Below are positions 23,796 to 30,893 of a stretch of 48,047 nucleotides of DNA, piece after piece (the stretch's first letter is position 1; each line of letters opens with the position of its first letter). The notes under the pieces were generated by a model. That model did no database searches, had not been told where the DNA came from, and was given only the letters and a program-made list of their open reading frames with translations. A program made the translations under genes and the position numbers. Source of the DNA: JAUQQI01 sp040289115 (lineage in GTDB: Bacteria; Chloroflexota; Dehalococcoidia; JAUQQI01); contig PSKS01000015.1 of NCBI GenBank assembly GCA_040289115.1, forward strand, positions 1 through 48,047, read 5' to 3'.

Positions 23796-24844
23796 TTCAG
23801 GCGTGCTTGCTCGGTTTCCCAGGGTCCGGCCGGACCACCCTCTTGCGGGCCCTGGGCCGGGGGTCGGAGCCGGCCGGGAACGTCCTGGTGGTGGACCTGC
23901 CCGACCCGCGACTGGGTCGGCTGGCGGAGATTTTCCGGCCCCGAAAGGTAACCCCGGCTCGGCTGACCTTTGTGGAGCCGCCGGTTGCCCTGGGCAGCAT
24001 GCGGGGGGCGCTGCCTTCGGAGGTTATAGAGGCGGACCTTCTAGTCCTGGTGATCCGGGCCTTCGCCGACTCGGCCGTTCCCCACCCCCGGGGTTCCGTC
24101 GACCCGTGGCGGGACCTGGCCGATGCCCGGGCCGAGCTGGTGCTGTGGGACCTGGCGCTGGTTGAGCGGCGGCTTCAGCGCATCGCTGAGGCCTGGGGGA
24201 AGGTGGGCGGGGCGGAACGGGAGGCCCTTGGGCGGGAGCGGGAGGTCCTCGAGCGGGCCCGTCAGGCCCTGGATGGGGGCACCCTACTGGAGAAGGTCGA
24301 TTTCAGCCGCGAAGAGGAGCGGATTCTGCGCAACTTTCAGCTGCTTACCCGCAAACCGTGGCTTGTTGTGTTTAACATCGACGAGGGTCTCATCCCGGAG
24401 GGCGAAGCCATCGAGGAGCGAATCGCCGAGGCGTATGGACCGGACGGCGGAGTTGCGGTGGCAGCCCGCCTGGAACTGGAGCTTTGCCGCTTGCCGCCGG
24501 CGGAGCGGGCGGAGTTTCGGGCCGCGTACGGCTTGCCGGAAGGGGCCCTGGACCGGCTGGTCTGGCGGGCCTTTCGGCGGGCCGGCCGGGTCCTGTTTTA
24601 CACCTATAAAGGGGATGAGCTGAGGGCCTGGCCGATTCGGGCGGGTGCGGATGCGGTAACGGCCGCCGAGACGGTCCACACCGACATGGCCCGGGGGTTT
24701 ATTCGGGCGGAGGTGGTGCATTTTGAGGACCTGGTGCGGGCGGGGTCCATTGCTGAGGCTCGGCGGCAGGGACTGCTCCGGCTTGAGGGCCGCAACTACA
24801 CCGTAACCGACGGGGACGTGATAACTTTTTTGTTTCACGTTTAA
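23792..24844 (+). CDS. YchF-family GTPase paralogue with degenerate nucleotide-binding motifs
   Basis: 350 residues aligning along its whole length with YchF/Ola1. Conserved parts include PDPRLGRLAEIFRPRK, RGSVDPWRDLADARAEL, the G4-like NIDE, and a C-terminal TGS domain (RAWPIRAGADAV, VHTDMARGFIRAEVVHFEDL, LLRLEGRNYTVTDGDVITF). The P-loop reads GFPGSGRTT, with Arg14 where Lys is needed. The G3 motif DIAG is replaced by EPPV (62-65), and the GLGN loop is missing. It is probably a non-hydrolysing or altered-specificity paralogue. It overlaps cobU by 4 bp and ends at the operon terminator. Confidence 0.8.
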   Translation: MIQACLLGFPGSGRTTLLRALGRGSEPAGNVLVVDLPDPRLGRLAEIFRPRKVTPARLTFVEPPVALGSMRGALPSEVIEADLLVLVIRAFADSAVPHPRGSVDPWRDLADARAELVLWDLALVERRLQRIAEAWGKVGGAEREALGREREVLERARQALDGGTLLEKVDFSREEERILRNFQLLTRKPWLVVFNIDEGLIPEGEAIEERIAEAYGPDGGVAVAARLELELCRLPPAERAEFRAAYGLPEGALDRLVWRAFRRAGRVLFYTYKGDELRAWPIRAGADAVTAAETVHTDMARGFIRAEVVHFEDLVRAGSIAEARRQGLLRLEGRNYTVTDGDVITFLFHV

Positions 24845-24877
24845 AAAGGCCCACCCCATTCTTGGGGCGGGCCTTTT
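24843..24877. terminator. bidirectional terminator between the B12 operon and tmRNA
   Basis: The stem AAAAGGCCC-A-CCCC / GGGG-C-GGGCCTTTT has an A-run on one side and a T-run on the other. It can terminate the plus-strand B12 operon and the minus-strand tmRNA. Confidence 0.85.
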
Positions 24878-25237
24878 GGTGGAGACGGGGGAGAGTCGAA
24901 CTCCCCGTCCGGAGAAGGACCCAGCCGGGCTTGCTACAGGCTTAGTCGGCTCCGCCTTTTCTCGTCCGGCCCATCTCCGCCGACCGAGCTGGGACCGGAC
25001 CAGCCGATGTTTCTTAGGCCGCCCGTATCGGCGTCGGGGCGGCTGCACCCCGGCTGCTTTGTCGTCCAAGCCCCGCCCACCGGGGCGAGGCGGAGTCGGA
25101 CGTCGCGGCCTTAATTAGGCCGCGAGGGCGTAAGCCTTTTCGTCGGCAGTCTTTTTTTGCCGCCTGTTTTACGAGGTGGACGGCACCTCGGCCTGCAGCC
25201 CGACCCCTTCCTCCTCCGTCGAAGCCACTACGTCCCC
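24877..25237 (-). ncRNA. ssrA: transfer-messenger RNA
   Basis: About 361 nt. The 5' end GGGGACG pairs with the 3' CGTCTCC to form the acceptor stem, and ACCA is encoded. The T arm GGGAGTTCGACTCTCCC and the tmRNA-type GGCTTCGACGG near the 5' end are present. The reading frame closing the tag gives ...KKTADEKAYALAA and stop at 25117-25115. Read backwards, this frame meets a run of seven A (25152-25158) and upstream codons CGG CAA rather than the usual Ala/Gly resume codon. With six A the tag would read AKKTADEKAYALAA. It rescues stalled ribosomes and tags their products for proteolysis. Confidence 0.93.
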
Positions 25238-25250
25238 GCGCCGCATTTAA

Positions 25251-25256
25251 AGTATA
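25251..25256 (-). promoter_or_regulatory. -10 element of the tmRNA gene
   Basis: TATACT on the minus strand, 13 bp before the mature 5' end. No good -35 is visible at 17 bp, and a short 5' leader would be trimmed by RNase P. Confidence 0.5.
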
Positions 25257-25260
25257 CCAC

Positions 25261-25657
25261 GTCCGAGCGCGGGCCTGGGTGTGCCCTTTTTATCGACCCT
25301 GCTTCAGAGGTGGCGGGCTGAGCTTCTTGCTAAAGCGTTTATGTCCAGTTTGGGGCATCCTGGCCCGAGCCCCTCATTAAGGCCTATGGGGCCCCTGGTC
25401 ATCGTGACCGGCCGCGGCGAGGCTGGGGAAAGGACCAAGCCTGTATTTTATGTCTAAGGCCGGGTTTGACCCAAGCTTAAAGGTCCAGAGCCCCGTCGGC
25501 CGGCTGGGGTTCCCTCAACCGGTGACCGGCAAATGCCGGTTCCTCGAGGGGGCAACCAAGGCTTTAAATTCCTCCCACCACCCCTGGGATAGAGCCAGCA
25601 GACATGCCGATTTGCGGATGGGCGGGCGAGTGTGATAAGAATTTAAAGCTAACATCC
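25261..25657. other. gene-free leader region of the polyamine operon with a stable hairpin
   Basis: No convincing coding sequence over about 400 bp. At 25508-25557 a strong compound hairpin can form: GGTT/AACC, CCCTC/GAGGG, then ACCGGC/GCCGGT closed by an AAAT loop. Further short GC-rich inverted repeats lie at 25350-25400. No match to a known riboswitch consensus is recognised. A weak promoter-like pair (TTGCGG 25612-25617, TAAGAA 25636-25641) lies close to the bpsA start. Confidence 0.4.
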
Positions 25658-26713
25658 ATGGACCTTCAGGTATTGGCGGACGAAGTCTCCGAGCACCTTG
25701 GCTTTCCGGTGACCGCGGCCGACGTCCGCCGGGTCTGCGCGGCCCTTGCCGCCGACGCCCACTTCTGGTCCTTTGCCCCCCGGGCCCGGGTACCCCTCCG
25801 GGCGGTGGGGGCGGTGGTGGCCAGCCTGGAGGCCGCTGGCCTGGTGAACCTGGAAGGGGAGGCGGCGCACTTAACGCCGGCGGGCCGAACCGCCTTGGCG
25901 GAGGCGGGAATTTCGCCCCTGCCGGCCCCCGAATGTTCCGCCTGTCGGGGGACCGGGGTGGCTGGGGAAGGCTTTCTGCCCGATCGGGCCGCCCGCTTTT
26001 ACCAGATCGCGGCCGCCCGGCCGGCGCCCGTCGCCGAGTACGACCAGGTTCAGCTCCTTCCGGAGGACGTCTGGCGGCGGGTGGCCTTCATGGCCGGACG
26101 GGGGGACCTGGCCGGCCTCGACCTGCTGGTCCTGGGGGACGACGACCTGCTCTCGGTGGCCGCGGCCCTGACGGGCCTGCCCCGTCGAGTTGTGGTCCTG
26201 GAGATCGACCAGCGGCTGGTCGATTTTATCAATATTGTGGCACAGGAGGAGGGTCTTTCCCTTTCCGCCCGGGTTGCCGACCTGCGAGAGCCGCTGGACC
26301 CGGAACTGGTGGGCGCCTTTGACACGTTTCACACCGACCCCCCGGAGGCCCTTGCCGGCCTTCTGCTTTTTATCGGCCGGGGAATCGCCAGCTTAAGGGG
26401 GCCAGGTGCTGCCGGCTATTTTGGTCTCACCCGCCTGGAAGGGTCGGCGGCCAAGTGGTACCGGCTCGAGCGGGCCTTACTGATGGACCACCGAGTAGTT
26501 ATCACCGACCTTCTGCCCGAGTTTAGCCGGTACCAGACCTGGGATTATCTACTGGCTGACATGCGCCGGCCGCCCTTTGACCGGCTGGCGAACCCGTCTG
26601 GAACCTGGTATAATTCAAGTTTTGTGCGAATCGAGAAGATCTCGGACCTGGTTGATTGGGGGGTGGACGGTAGCGATATCTACTTTGATACCGAAGGGTT
26701 GGTAGATACCTGA
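25658..26713 (+). CDS. bpsA: N4-bis(aminopropyl)spermidine synthase (branched-chain polyamine synthase)
   Basis: 351 residues from ATG 25658, the length of the characterised archaeal BpsA. The N-terminal winged-helix-like domain (1-85) is followed by a short Cys motif (CSACRGTG, 93-100) and the catalytic domain. That domain has the diagnostic GDDD at 160-163 (LVLGDDDLLS) within a Rossmann-like fold, then VVLEIDQRLVDFI, DTFHTDPPEALAG and GFDR-like elements. It adds two aminopropyl groups from decarboxylated S-adenosylmethionine to N4 of spermidine. Such quaternary polyamines are typical of thermophiles. There is no clear ribosome site. First gene of the polyamine operon. Confidence 0.9.
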   Translation: MDLQVLADEVSEHLGFPVTAADVRRVCAALAADAHFWSFAPRARVPLRAVGAVVASLEAAGLVNLEGEAAHLTPAGRTALAEAGISPLPAPECSACRGTGVAGEGFLPDRAARFYQIAAARPAPVAEYDQVQLLPEDVWRRVAFMAGRGDLAGLDLLVLGDDDLLSVAAALTGLPRRVVVLEIDQRLVDFINIVAQEEGLSLSARVADLREPLDPELVGAFDTFHTDPPEALAGLLLFIGRGIASLRGPGAAGYFGLTRLEGSAAKWYRLERALLMDHRVVITDLLPEFSRYQTWDYLLADMRRPPFDRLANPSGTWYNSSFVRIEKISDLVDWGVDGSDIYFDTEGLVDT

Positions 26714-26729
26714 CGCCGGGGCAGACCTG

Positions 26730-27200
26730 ATGTGGAATTTGCCGGGGTACTACTGGTTAACGTCTGGGGCGGCCGAAGGGACGACCGCCCTAAACGCTTT
26801 TGATAACGCCCTGCTTGCGGCGGGAATTGGCGACCTGAATCTTATCAAAGTGAGCAGCGTCCTGCCGAGGGGGGCCCGGCCCCTGACCGGGCTACCCGAG
26901 GTGCCGCCGGGAACGCTGATCCCCACGGTCTACACCGCCGCCGTCTCCGACCGGCCGGGTGAGGTTATCTGCGCCTGCGTCGGGGTCGGTTTTGGGCGCA
27001 ACGCCCACGGGATGATTTTTGAGCATTCTGGGCCGGGCGACCCGGCCGAGGTCGAGGCGGTGGTGCGGCAGATGCTGGCGGAAGCCTTTGCCCGGCGGGG
27101 AATTGAGCTTGAGCGGATAGAGATTTGCATCTCCATCCATCGGGTCGCGCGGCTGGGGTGCGCCCTGGCCGCAGTAATCCTATGGGGAGGTGACAGATGA
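26730..27200 (+). CDS. pdaD: pyruvoyl-dependent arginine decarboxylase
   Basis: 156 residues, PvlArgDC family. It makes agmatine from arginine. The proenzyme self-cleaves at Ser42-Ser43 in IKVSSVLP, the second Ser becoming the pyruvoyl cofactor. Other family features are NAFDNALLAAGIGDLNL at the N terminus, the IPTVYTAAVSD strand, and the loop GRNAHGMIFEHSG with the proton-donating Glu. It lies 16 bp after bpsA and its end overlaps speD by 4 bp. It is the entry enzyme of the arginine-agmatine route. Confidence 0.92.
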   Translation: MWNLPGYYWLTSGAAEGTTALNAFDNALLAAGIGDLNLIKVSSVLPRGARPLTGLPEVPPGTLIPTVYTAAVSDRPGEVICACVGVGFGRNAHGMIFEHSGPGDPAEVEAVVRQMLAEAFARRGIELERIEICISIHRVARLGCALAAVILWGGDR

Positions 27201-27547
27201 GGAGCGTCGGCTCGCACCTTATTTTTGAACTCTGGGGCTGCGACGATAGCATCAACTCAACCGAAATCGTCGAGCAGACCCTGCGGGAACTGACCGAGGT
27301 GGCCAAGGCGCGGTTGCTGGGCCTTCATCTGCACCCCTTCTCGCCGCAGGGCGTGACCGGGGTTGCCATTATCTCCGAGTCCCACATTCTGATCCACACT
27401 TGGCCCGAGCTCGGCTACGCCGCCGTCGACCTGTTTACCTGCGGCGAGCCCGTGGACCCGGATGCGGTCATTCCGGTCCTGAAGCAGCGATTCAATCCGA
27501 CCCACGTCCAGGTGTTGCAGCTCTTCCGGGGAATTGCCGGTGACTGA
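27197..27547 (+). CDS. speD: S-adenosylmethionine decarboxylase proenzyme
   Basis: 116 residues, the short bacterial/archaeal class. It supplies decarboxylated S-adenosylmethionine, the aminopropyl donor for speE and bpsA. The self-cleavage site is Glu61-Ser62 (ISESHILIHTWPE); the processing and donor residues His67 and Cys82 (DLFTCGE) match one for one, shifted by one, the Thermotoga enzyme (Ser63, His68, Cys83). The start ATG overlaps pdaD (ATGA). Confidence 0.94.
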   Translation: MRSVGSHLIFELWGCDDSINSTEIVEQTLRELTEVAKARLLGLHLHPFSPQGVTGVAIISESHILIHTWPELGYAAVDLFTCGEPVDPDAVIPVLKQRFNPTHVQVLQLFRGIAGD

Positions 27548-28418
27548 CTCAGCCGGGTGGTTCGGCGAACCACCTGTCCGGGGCTTTCAGCAGCGCTTTC
27601 TCGTCCGCCGGCACCTGTATGCGGCCTCGTCGGCCTACCAGCGGATTGAGGTCGTCGAAACGGAGCTGCTGGGCCGGACCCTTGTCTTGGATGGGGCGGT
27701 CCAGACCACCGAGCGGGATGAATTTATCTACCACGAAATGCTTGCCCTCGTGCCCCTGATGGCCCACCCGAATCCGGCCCGCGTCCTCATTATCGGCGGC
27801 GGCGACGGCGGCACCCTGCGCCGGGTCCTTGCCGACCCGAGGGTTCGGTCGGCGGCCCTGGTGGAGATCGACCCCCAGGTGGTGGGGGTCTGCCGCCAGT
27901 ACCTGCCAGAAATCGCCGGCAGGGCTTTCGACGACCCCCGAGCCCAGCTGGTAATCGCCGACGGCGTCCGGTTTGTGGCGGACACGGCCGAAACTTATGA
28001 CGTTATCCTCGTCGATTCCACCGATCCGGTCGGGCCTGCCGCTGGCCTTTTCACGGTCGAATTCTTCCAAAGGGCCCGTTCCCGGCTGCGCCCCCCGGGT
28101 ATCTTTGTCACCCAGAGCGGGTCGCCCATCCTGATGACTCCGGAGTTCGTGGGGGCCTATCGTAACCTCGGGCAGGTTTTCCGGCTGGTCAGACCCTACT
28201 TTGCGCCCATTCCGGCCTACCCTGGGGTCTGGTGGAGCTTTCTGGCCGCCTCGGATGACCTCGACCCGGCTATGCCCATCGTCAGCCCGGCCGGTAAAAC
28301 CGGCTACTATACCCCTGAGGTCCACCGGGCAGCCTTTGCCCTGCCCCCCTTCCTTAAGGCCGTATTAAGCGGAGGCCACGTCGATGCCCTTGCCGGTTAC
28401 GCCGAAGTTTCTGGGTAG
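27540..28418 (+). CDS. speE: aminopropyltransferase (spermidine synthase family)
   Basis: 292 residues from GTG 27540; TTG 27534 is also possible. Family motifs: LVLDGAVQTTERDEFIYHEM (44-67), the S-adenosyl-binding GGGDGG (86-91), VEIDPQVV, and the catalytic VDSTDP with Asp157 and Asp160. In operons with pdaD and a ureohydrolase, such enzymes prefer agmatine and make N1-aminopropylagmatine; that preference is inferred from context. It overlaps speD and speB at its ends. Confidence 0.92.
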   Translation: MTDSAGWFGEPPVRGFQQRFLVRRHLYAASSAYQRIEVVETELLGRTLVLDGAVQTTERDEFIYHEMLALVPLMAHPNPARVLIIGGGDGGTLRRVLADPRVRSAALVEIDPQVVGVCRQYLPEIAGRAFDDPRAQLVIADGVRFVADTAETYDVILVDSTDPVGPAAGLFTVEFFQRARSRLRPPGIFVTQSGSPILMTPEFVGAYRNLGQVFRLVRPYFAPIPAYPGVWWSFLAASDDLDPAMPIVSPAGKTGYYTPEVHRAAFALPPFLKAVLSGGHVDALAGYAEVSG

Positions 28419-29226
28419 TCGTCCCCTGGAGCGGCCCAGGCTGGTTCTGCTCGGGGTTCCCCTCGACCGGACCCAGTATTACCGGATGGGCACCGCCCTC
28501 GCCCCGGGCCGGATTCGGCTGGCATCCGACAGCCTCGAGACCTACAGCCCGGAGCTTCACCGGGACCTTTCGGAGGTGGCCTTTACCGACGGGGGGGACG
28601 TGGAGGTGGCGGGCCTTAAACCCGAGGCGGCGGTGGAGCGGGTGGCTGAGGCCGCGGCCGAGGTGCTTCAGGCTCGGGCTATCCCCATTTTAGTGGGGGG
28701 TGAACATACCCTGAGCCTGGGGGGAGTGCGGGCTGCCCAGCGCCACCACCCAAACGTGGTGGTTATCCAGCTGGACGCCCACCTTGACCTGGCCCCCAAC
28801 GACCGGGGCCTAGCCCTTACCCACGCCACCGTCTTCCGACGGATTTCCGAGGAGCTGGGGCCAGACCGGCTGGTTCAGCTCGGGATCAGGTCGGGCACCC
28901 GGGAGGAGTTCGTGGCCGCGGGCCGATCCCGGTACTGGTCGTCGGAAGTGAAATTGCCCACCAGCCTGCGCCGAGAACTGGTCGATCTGCCCATATATCT
29001 TTCAATCGACATTGACGTGCTGGACCCGGCCGTCGCCCCCGGCACCGGTTCCCCCGAGCCGCCTGGGGCCAGCTTCCGGGAGGTCATCGACTTTATTTAC
29101 AGCCTGCGGGGCTTCCGGCTGGTGGGGGCCGACCTGGTCGAAGTCTCCCCGCCGTATGACCGGGGCGACCTGACTTCCATCGTGGCTGCCAAGATCCTGC
29201 GGGAACTTATCCTGCTCTTTGGCTAA
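28384..29226 (+). CDS. speB: agmatinase-family ureohydrolase, probable N1-aminopropylagmatinase
   Basis: 280 residues. All binuclear manganese ligands are present: His108 (GGEHTLS), Asp131/His133/Asp135 (QLDAHLDL), and Asp209/Asp211 (SIDIDVLDPAVAPG). His147 lies in LTHATVFRR. The family hydrolyses guanidino groups to urea. Its neighbours make agmatine and aminopropylagmatine, so the likely reaction is N1-aminopropylagmatine to spermidine plus urea, as in Thermus and Thermococcus. Plain agmatinase activity cannot be excluded. Last gene of the operon, followed by a hairpin. Confidence 0.9.
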   Translation: MPLPVTPKFLGSRPLERPRLVLLGVPLDRTQYYRMGTALAPGRIRLASDSLETYSPELHRDLSEVAFTDGGDVEVAGLKPEAAVERVAEAAAEVLQARAIPILVGGEHTLSLGGVRAAQRHHPNVVVIQLDAHLDLAPNDRGLALTHATVFRRISEELGPDRLVQLGIRSGTREEFVAAGRSRYWSSEVKLPTSLRRELVDLPIYLSIDIDVLDPAVAPGTGSPEPPGASFREVIDFIYSLRGFRLVGADLVEVSPPYDRGDLTSIVAAKILRELILLFG

Positions 29227-29227
29227 A

Positions 29228-29260
29228 AAGTCGGGCGGCGCAACCGGCGCCGCCCGACTT
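29228..29260. terminator. bidirectional terminator after speB
   Basis: AAGTCGGGCGGCG (29228-29240) and CGCCGCCCGACTT (29248-29260) form a perfect 13-bp stem. The A-run at 29225-29229 gives a good U-tract for minus-strand transcripts. It separates the convergent polyamine and small-protein genes. Confidence 0.85.
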
Positions 29261-29282
29261 GGCTTTCGGTTTCTGGTCGGCT

Positions 29283-29477
29283 TTACGCGGCCTGAAACTT
29301 TGCCAGGAACTGCCTCAACTGCTCGCCCTCAATGGTCCGGCCGCACTGAAGGCAGGTGTACATGACCTCGTCCCCGAGGCCATCTTCGCGAATCAGGTCA
29401 CCGCGGCAGCGGGGGCAGCTCTTGAGCAGAATTCGCTTAAGGCCCGAGACCGACATCGTACCCCGAACCATAGCCAT
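29283..29477 (-). CDS. small zinc-ribbon protein
   Basis: 64 residues behind a strong AGGGAGGTG ribosome site. Two CxxC pairs (SCPRCRGDLI and YTCLQCGRTI) form a zinc ribbon at residues 20-48, followed by a short charged helix (EGEQLRQFLAKFQ). Such tiny zinc ribbons bind nucleic acid or protein. It is downstream of a second small gene and the TrmB regulator and probably shares their transcript. Confidence 0.7.
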   Translation of the reverse strand: MAMVRGTMSVSGLKRILLKSCPRCRGDLIREDGLGDEVMYTCLQCGRTIEGEQLRQFLAKFQAA

Positions 29478-29498
29478 CCTCTCACCTCCCTTCCATTG

Positions 29499-29816
29499 TC
29501 AAGAATGACGGTTACCGGTCGCTGCATGCTGCCGGGCAACCTCCAGCAACCGGTGGGCGATCTCCTCGACGCCCTCCCGGCGGCAGTCGAGGTAAACCGA
29601 ATAAATCGCTCGGTCCAGCAGCCGCTGCTGCAAGGGCGACATAGGTTCACCCCCCATTCGGCGGCCCAAAAGGTTGGCCAGCCGGTACAGGAAGAAGCGC
29701 TGTAGCGGGGTAAGTTCCCGCCCATAGGCCCGGGCAAGCTCTTCCACCAGGTCCTTACCGAGGGCCCGATCGGCCACCATCGGAGACTCCGAGCCGTAAG
29801 TTGTCTCGGTTACCAT
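29499..29816 (-). CDS. hypothetical small helical protein
   Basis: About 105 residues from ATG 29816, which has GAGGTG at good spacing; a TTG two codons earlier is possible. It looks all-helical and charged, with ELTPLQRFFLYRLANLLGRR and SPLQQRLLDRAIYSVYLDCRREG. No family is recognised. It lies between the TrmB gene and the zinc-ribbon gene in the same direction and is probably co-transcribed. Confidence 0.6.
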   Translation of the reverse strand: MVTETTYGSESPMVADRALGKDLVEELARAYGRELTPLQRFFLYRLANLLGRRMGGEPMSPLQQRLLDRAIYSVYLDCRREGVEEIAHRLLEVARQHAATGNRHS

Positions 29817-29844
29817 CTGCAATCACCTCGCTTCCACCTTGCCT

Positions 29845-30702
29845 TCAGTTGGCGGTTTCGGCCCAGTATCCCGGCTCGAACCAGCTACCGCACGGCAGCC
29901 GCTCAGCGGCTGCTTCCAGAAGGGCCTGCCGGGCGTCGGCATCCAGCAAGCCGGGCAACTTCGGACCCAGCACCCGAAGCAGCTCGGCCACTGCCACCGT
30001 ATGCCGCATGTACCAAGTGGCGATGGCCACCAGCAGGTGCTGACGGCTGCAGGTCCCAACAACTCGGCCGTCGGCTTCCACCTGGCCGGCGACCAGCTCT
30101 TGGCCGTCGGCGATTACCAGCAGCCAGCGGCAGTCGCCCGCCTCGCCCAGCCGGTACCGGTAGACCCGACCCGAGCAGTGGGGACATGGGGCCTGGCAAC
30201 CGGACATACAGACCAGGGTCACAGCCACGCCCCGCCCCCGGGCGGCCTCAAGGGTTGGGGCCAGCCGTTCCAGCTCCTGACCCCAGCCGCTTATCAAAAC
30301 CTGACGCCGGGCCGCCTCGATGAGCCGGCCGGCCTGGGCGACCAGGTTGGCATAGCCAGTAAAGTTGTAAACGTACGAAGGCGACTCGGCCGGGGCAACC
30401 CGACTTAGGGCCCGAGCCGCCTCGCTGAGGCGGGCCCGGAAGGCTTTCTCCACCCGGGCCAGAAACTCCCGGTAGTCCAACGCCCGGTAGCGGCGGCCGG
30501 ATTCGGTTTGAATGACCACCACCGCCCCGCGCTCCTCAAGCCGGCGCAGGACCGAATAGATATTGGCCCGGGGAACCCCCGAAGCCTTCGCCAACTGGTA
30601 GCCGGTTAGGGGACCCTGCTCCAGAAGGGTAACGTAGGCCTTGGCTTCGTAGCCGCCAAAGCCCAGTTCCTCCAGCAGAGCTACCGGGTCGGATCCCGCC
30701 AA
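29845..30702 (-). CDS. TrmB-family transcriptional regulator with a Cys4 cluster
   Basis: 285 residues from TTG 30702. Residues 1-75 are the TrmB winged helix: LLEELGFGGYEAKAYVTLLEQGPLTGYQLAKASGVPRANIYSVLRRLEERGAV in parts. A coiled stretch (80-105) follows, then a PLD-like effector domain (110-280). Within it C165, C169, C173 and C176 (CMSGCQAPCPHC) form a C-x3-C-x3-C-x2-C cluster that could hold Zn or an iron-sulfur centre. A perfect 28-bp palindrome overlaps its own transcription start, suggesting autoregulation. TrmB proteins usually sense sugars; the cluster suggests a metal or redox signal here (inference). Confidence 0.8.
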   Translation of the reverse strand: MAGSDPVALLEELGFGGYEAKAYVTLLEQGPLTGYQLAKASGVPRANIYSVLRRLEERGAVVVIQTESGRRYRALDYREFLARVEKAFRARLSEAARALSRVAPAESPSYVYNFTGYANLVAQAGRLIEAARRQVLISGWGQELERLAPTLEAARGRGVAVTLVCMSGCQAPCPHCSGRVYRYRLGEAGDCRWLLVIADGQELVAGQVEADGRVVGTCSRQHLLVAIATWYMRHTVAVAELLRVLGPKLPGLLDADARQALLEAAAERLPCGSWFEPGYWAETAN

Positions 30703-30714
30703 GCTGCCTTCCCA

Positions 30715-30742
30715 GATAGTAGTTATATCTGCAACTACTATC
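30715..30742. promoter_or_regulatory. 28-bp palindromic operator of the TrmB gene
   Basis: GATAGTAGTT (30715-30724), 8-nt spacer, AACTACTATC (30733-30742): perfect 10-bp arms. It lies just downstream of the -10 box of the TrmB promoter, where a bound protein would block initiation. Confidence 0.75.
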
Positions 30743-30750
30743 CGCGGTAT

Positions 30751-30779
30751 AGTATAGGACCGGTTGGTCTGTTTGTCAA
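30751..30779 (-). promoter_or_regulatory. promoter of the TrmB gene
   Basis: On the minus strand TTGACA (30779-30774), 17-bp spacer, TATACT (30756-30751): close to full consensus, with +1 near 30744. Confidence 0.8.
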
Positions 30780-30790
30780 TGGTAAGCGGG

Positions 30791-30853
30791 TTGAAATTTC
30801 ATCAAAAATTGTTATAAAGTAGCTTTGTGGGGGCGGCTGGGGTCGGCTATAAT
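30791..30853 (+). promoter_or_regulatory. promoter region of the SDR gene
   Basis: Two candidate promoters: TTGAAA (30791-30796) with TATAAA (30813-30818) at 16 bp, and TATAAT (30848-30853) with a weak TTGTGG at 17 bp. The second gives a leader of about 35 nt with GAGGAG before the ATG. Confidence 0.55.
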
Positions 30854-30893
30854 CCCTTAGTTGCTGCCGAATCCAAGCCTCGAGGAGTAAGCT

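Noticed and set aside
25340..25600. RNase P RNA, 6S RNA or SAM riboswitch in the polyamine leader
   Set aside because: None of the conserved sequence blocks of these RNAs could be found.
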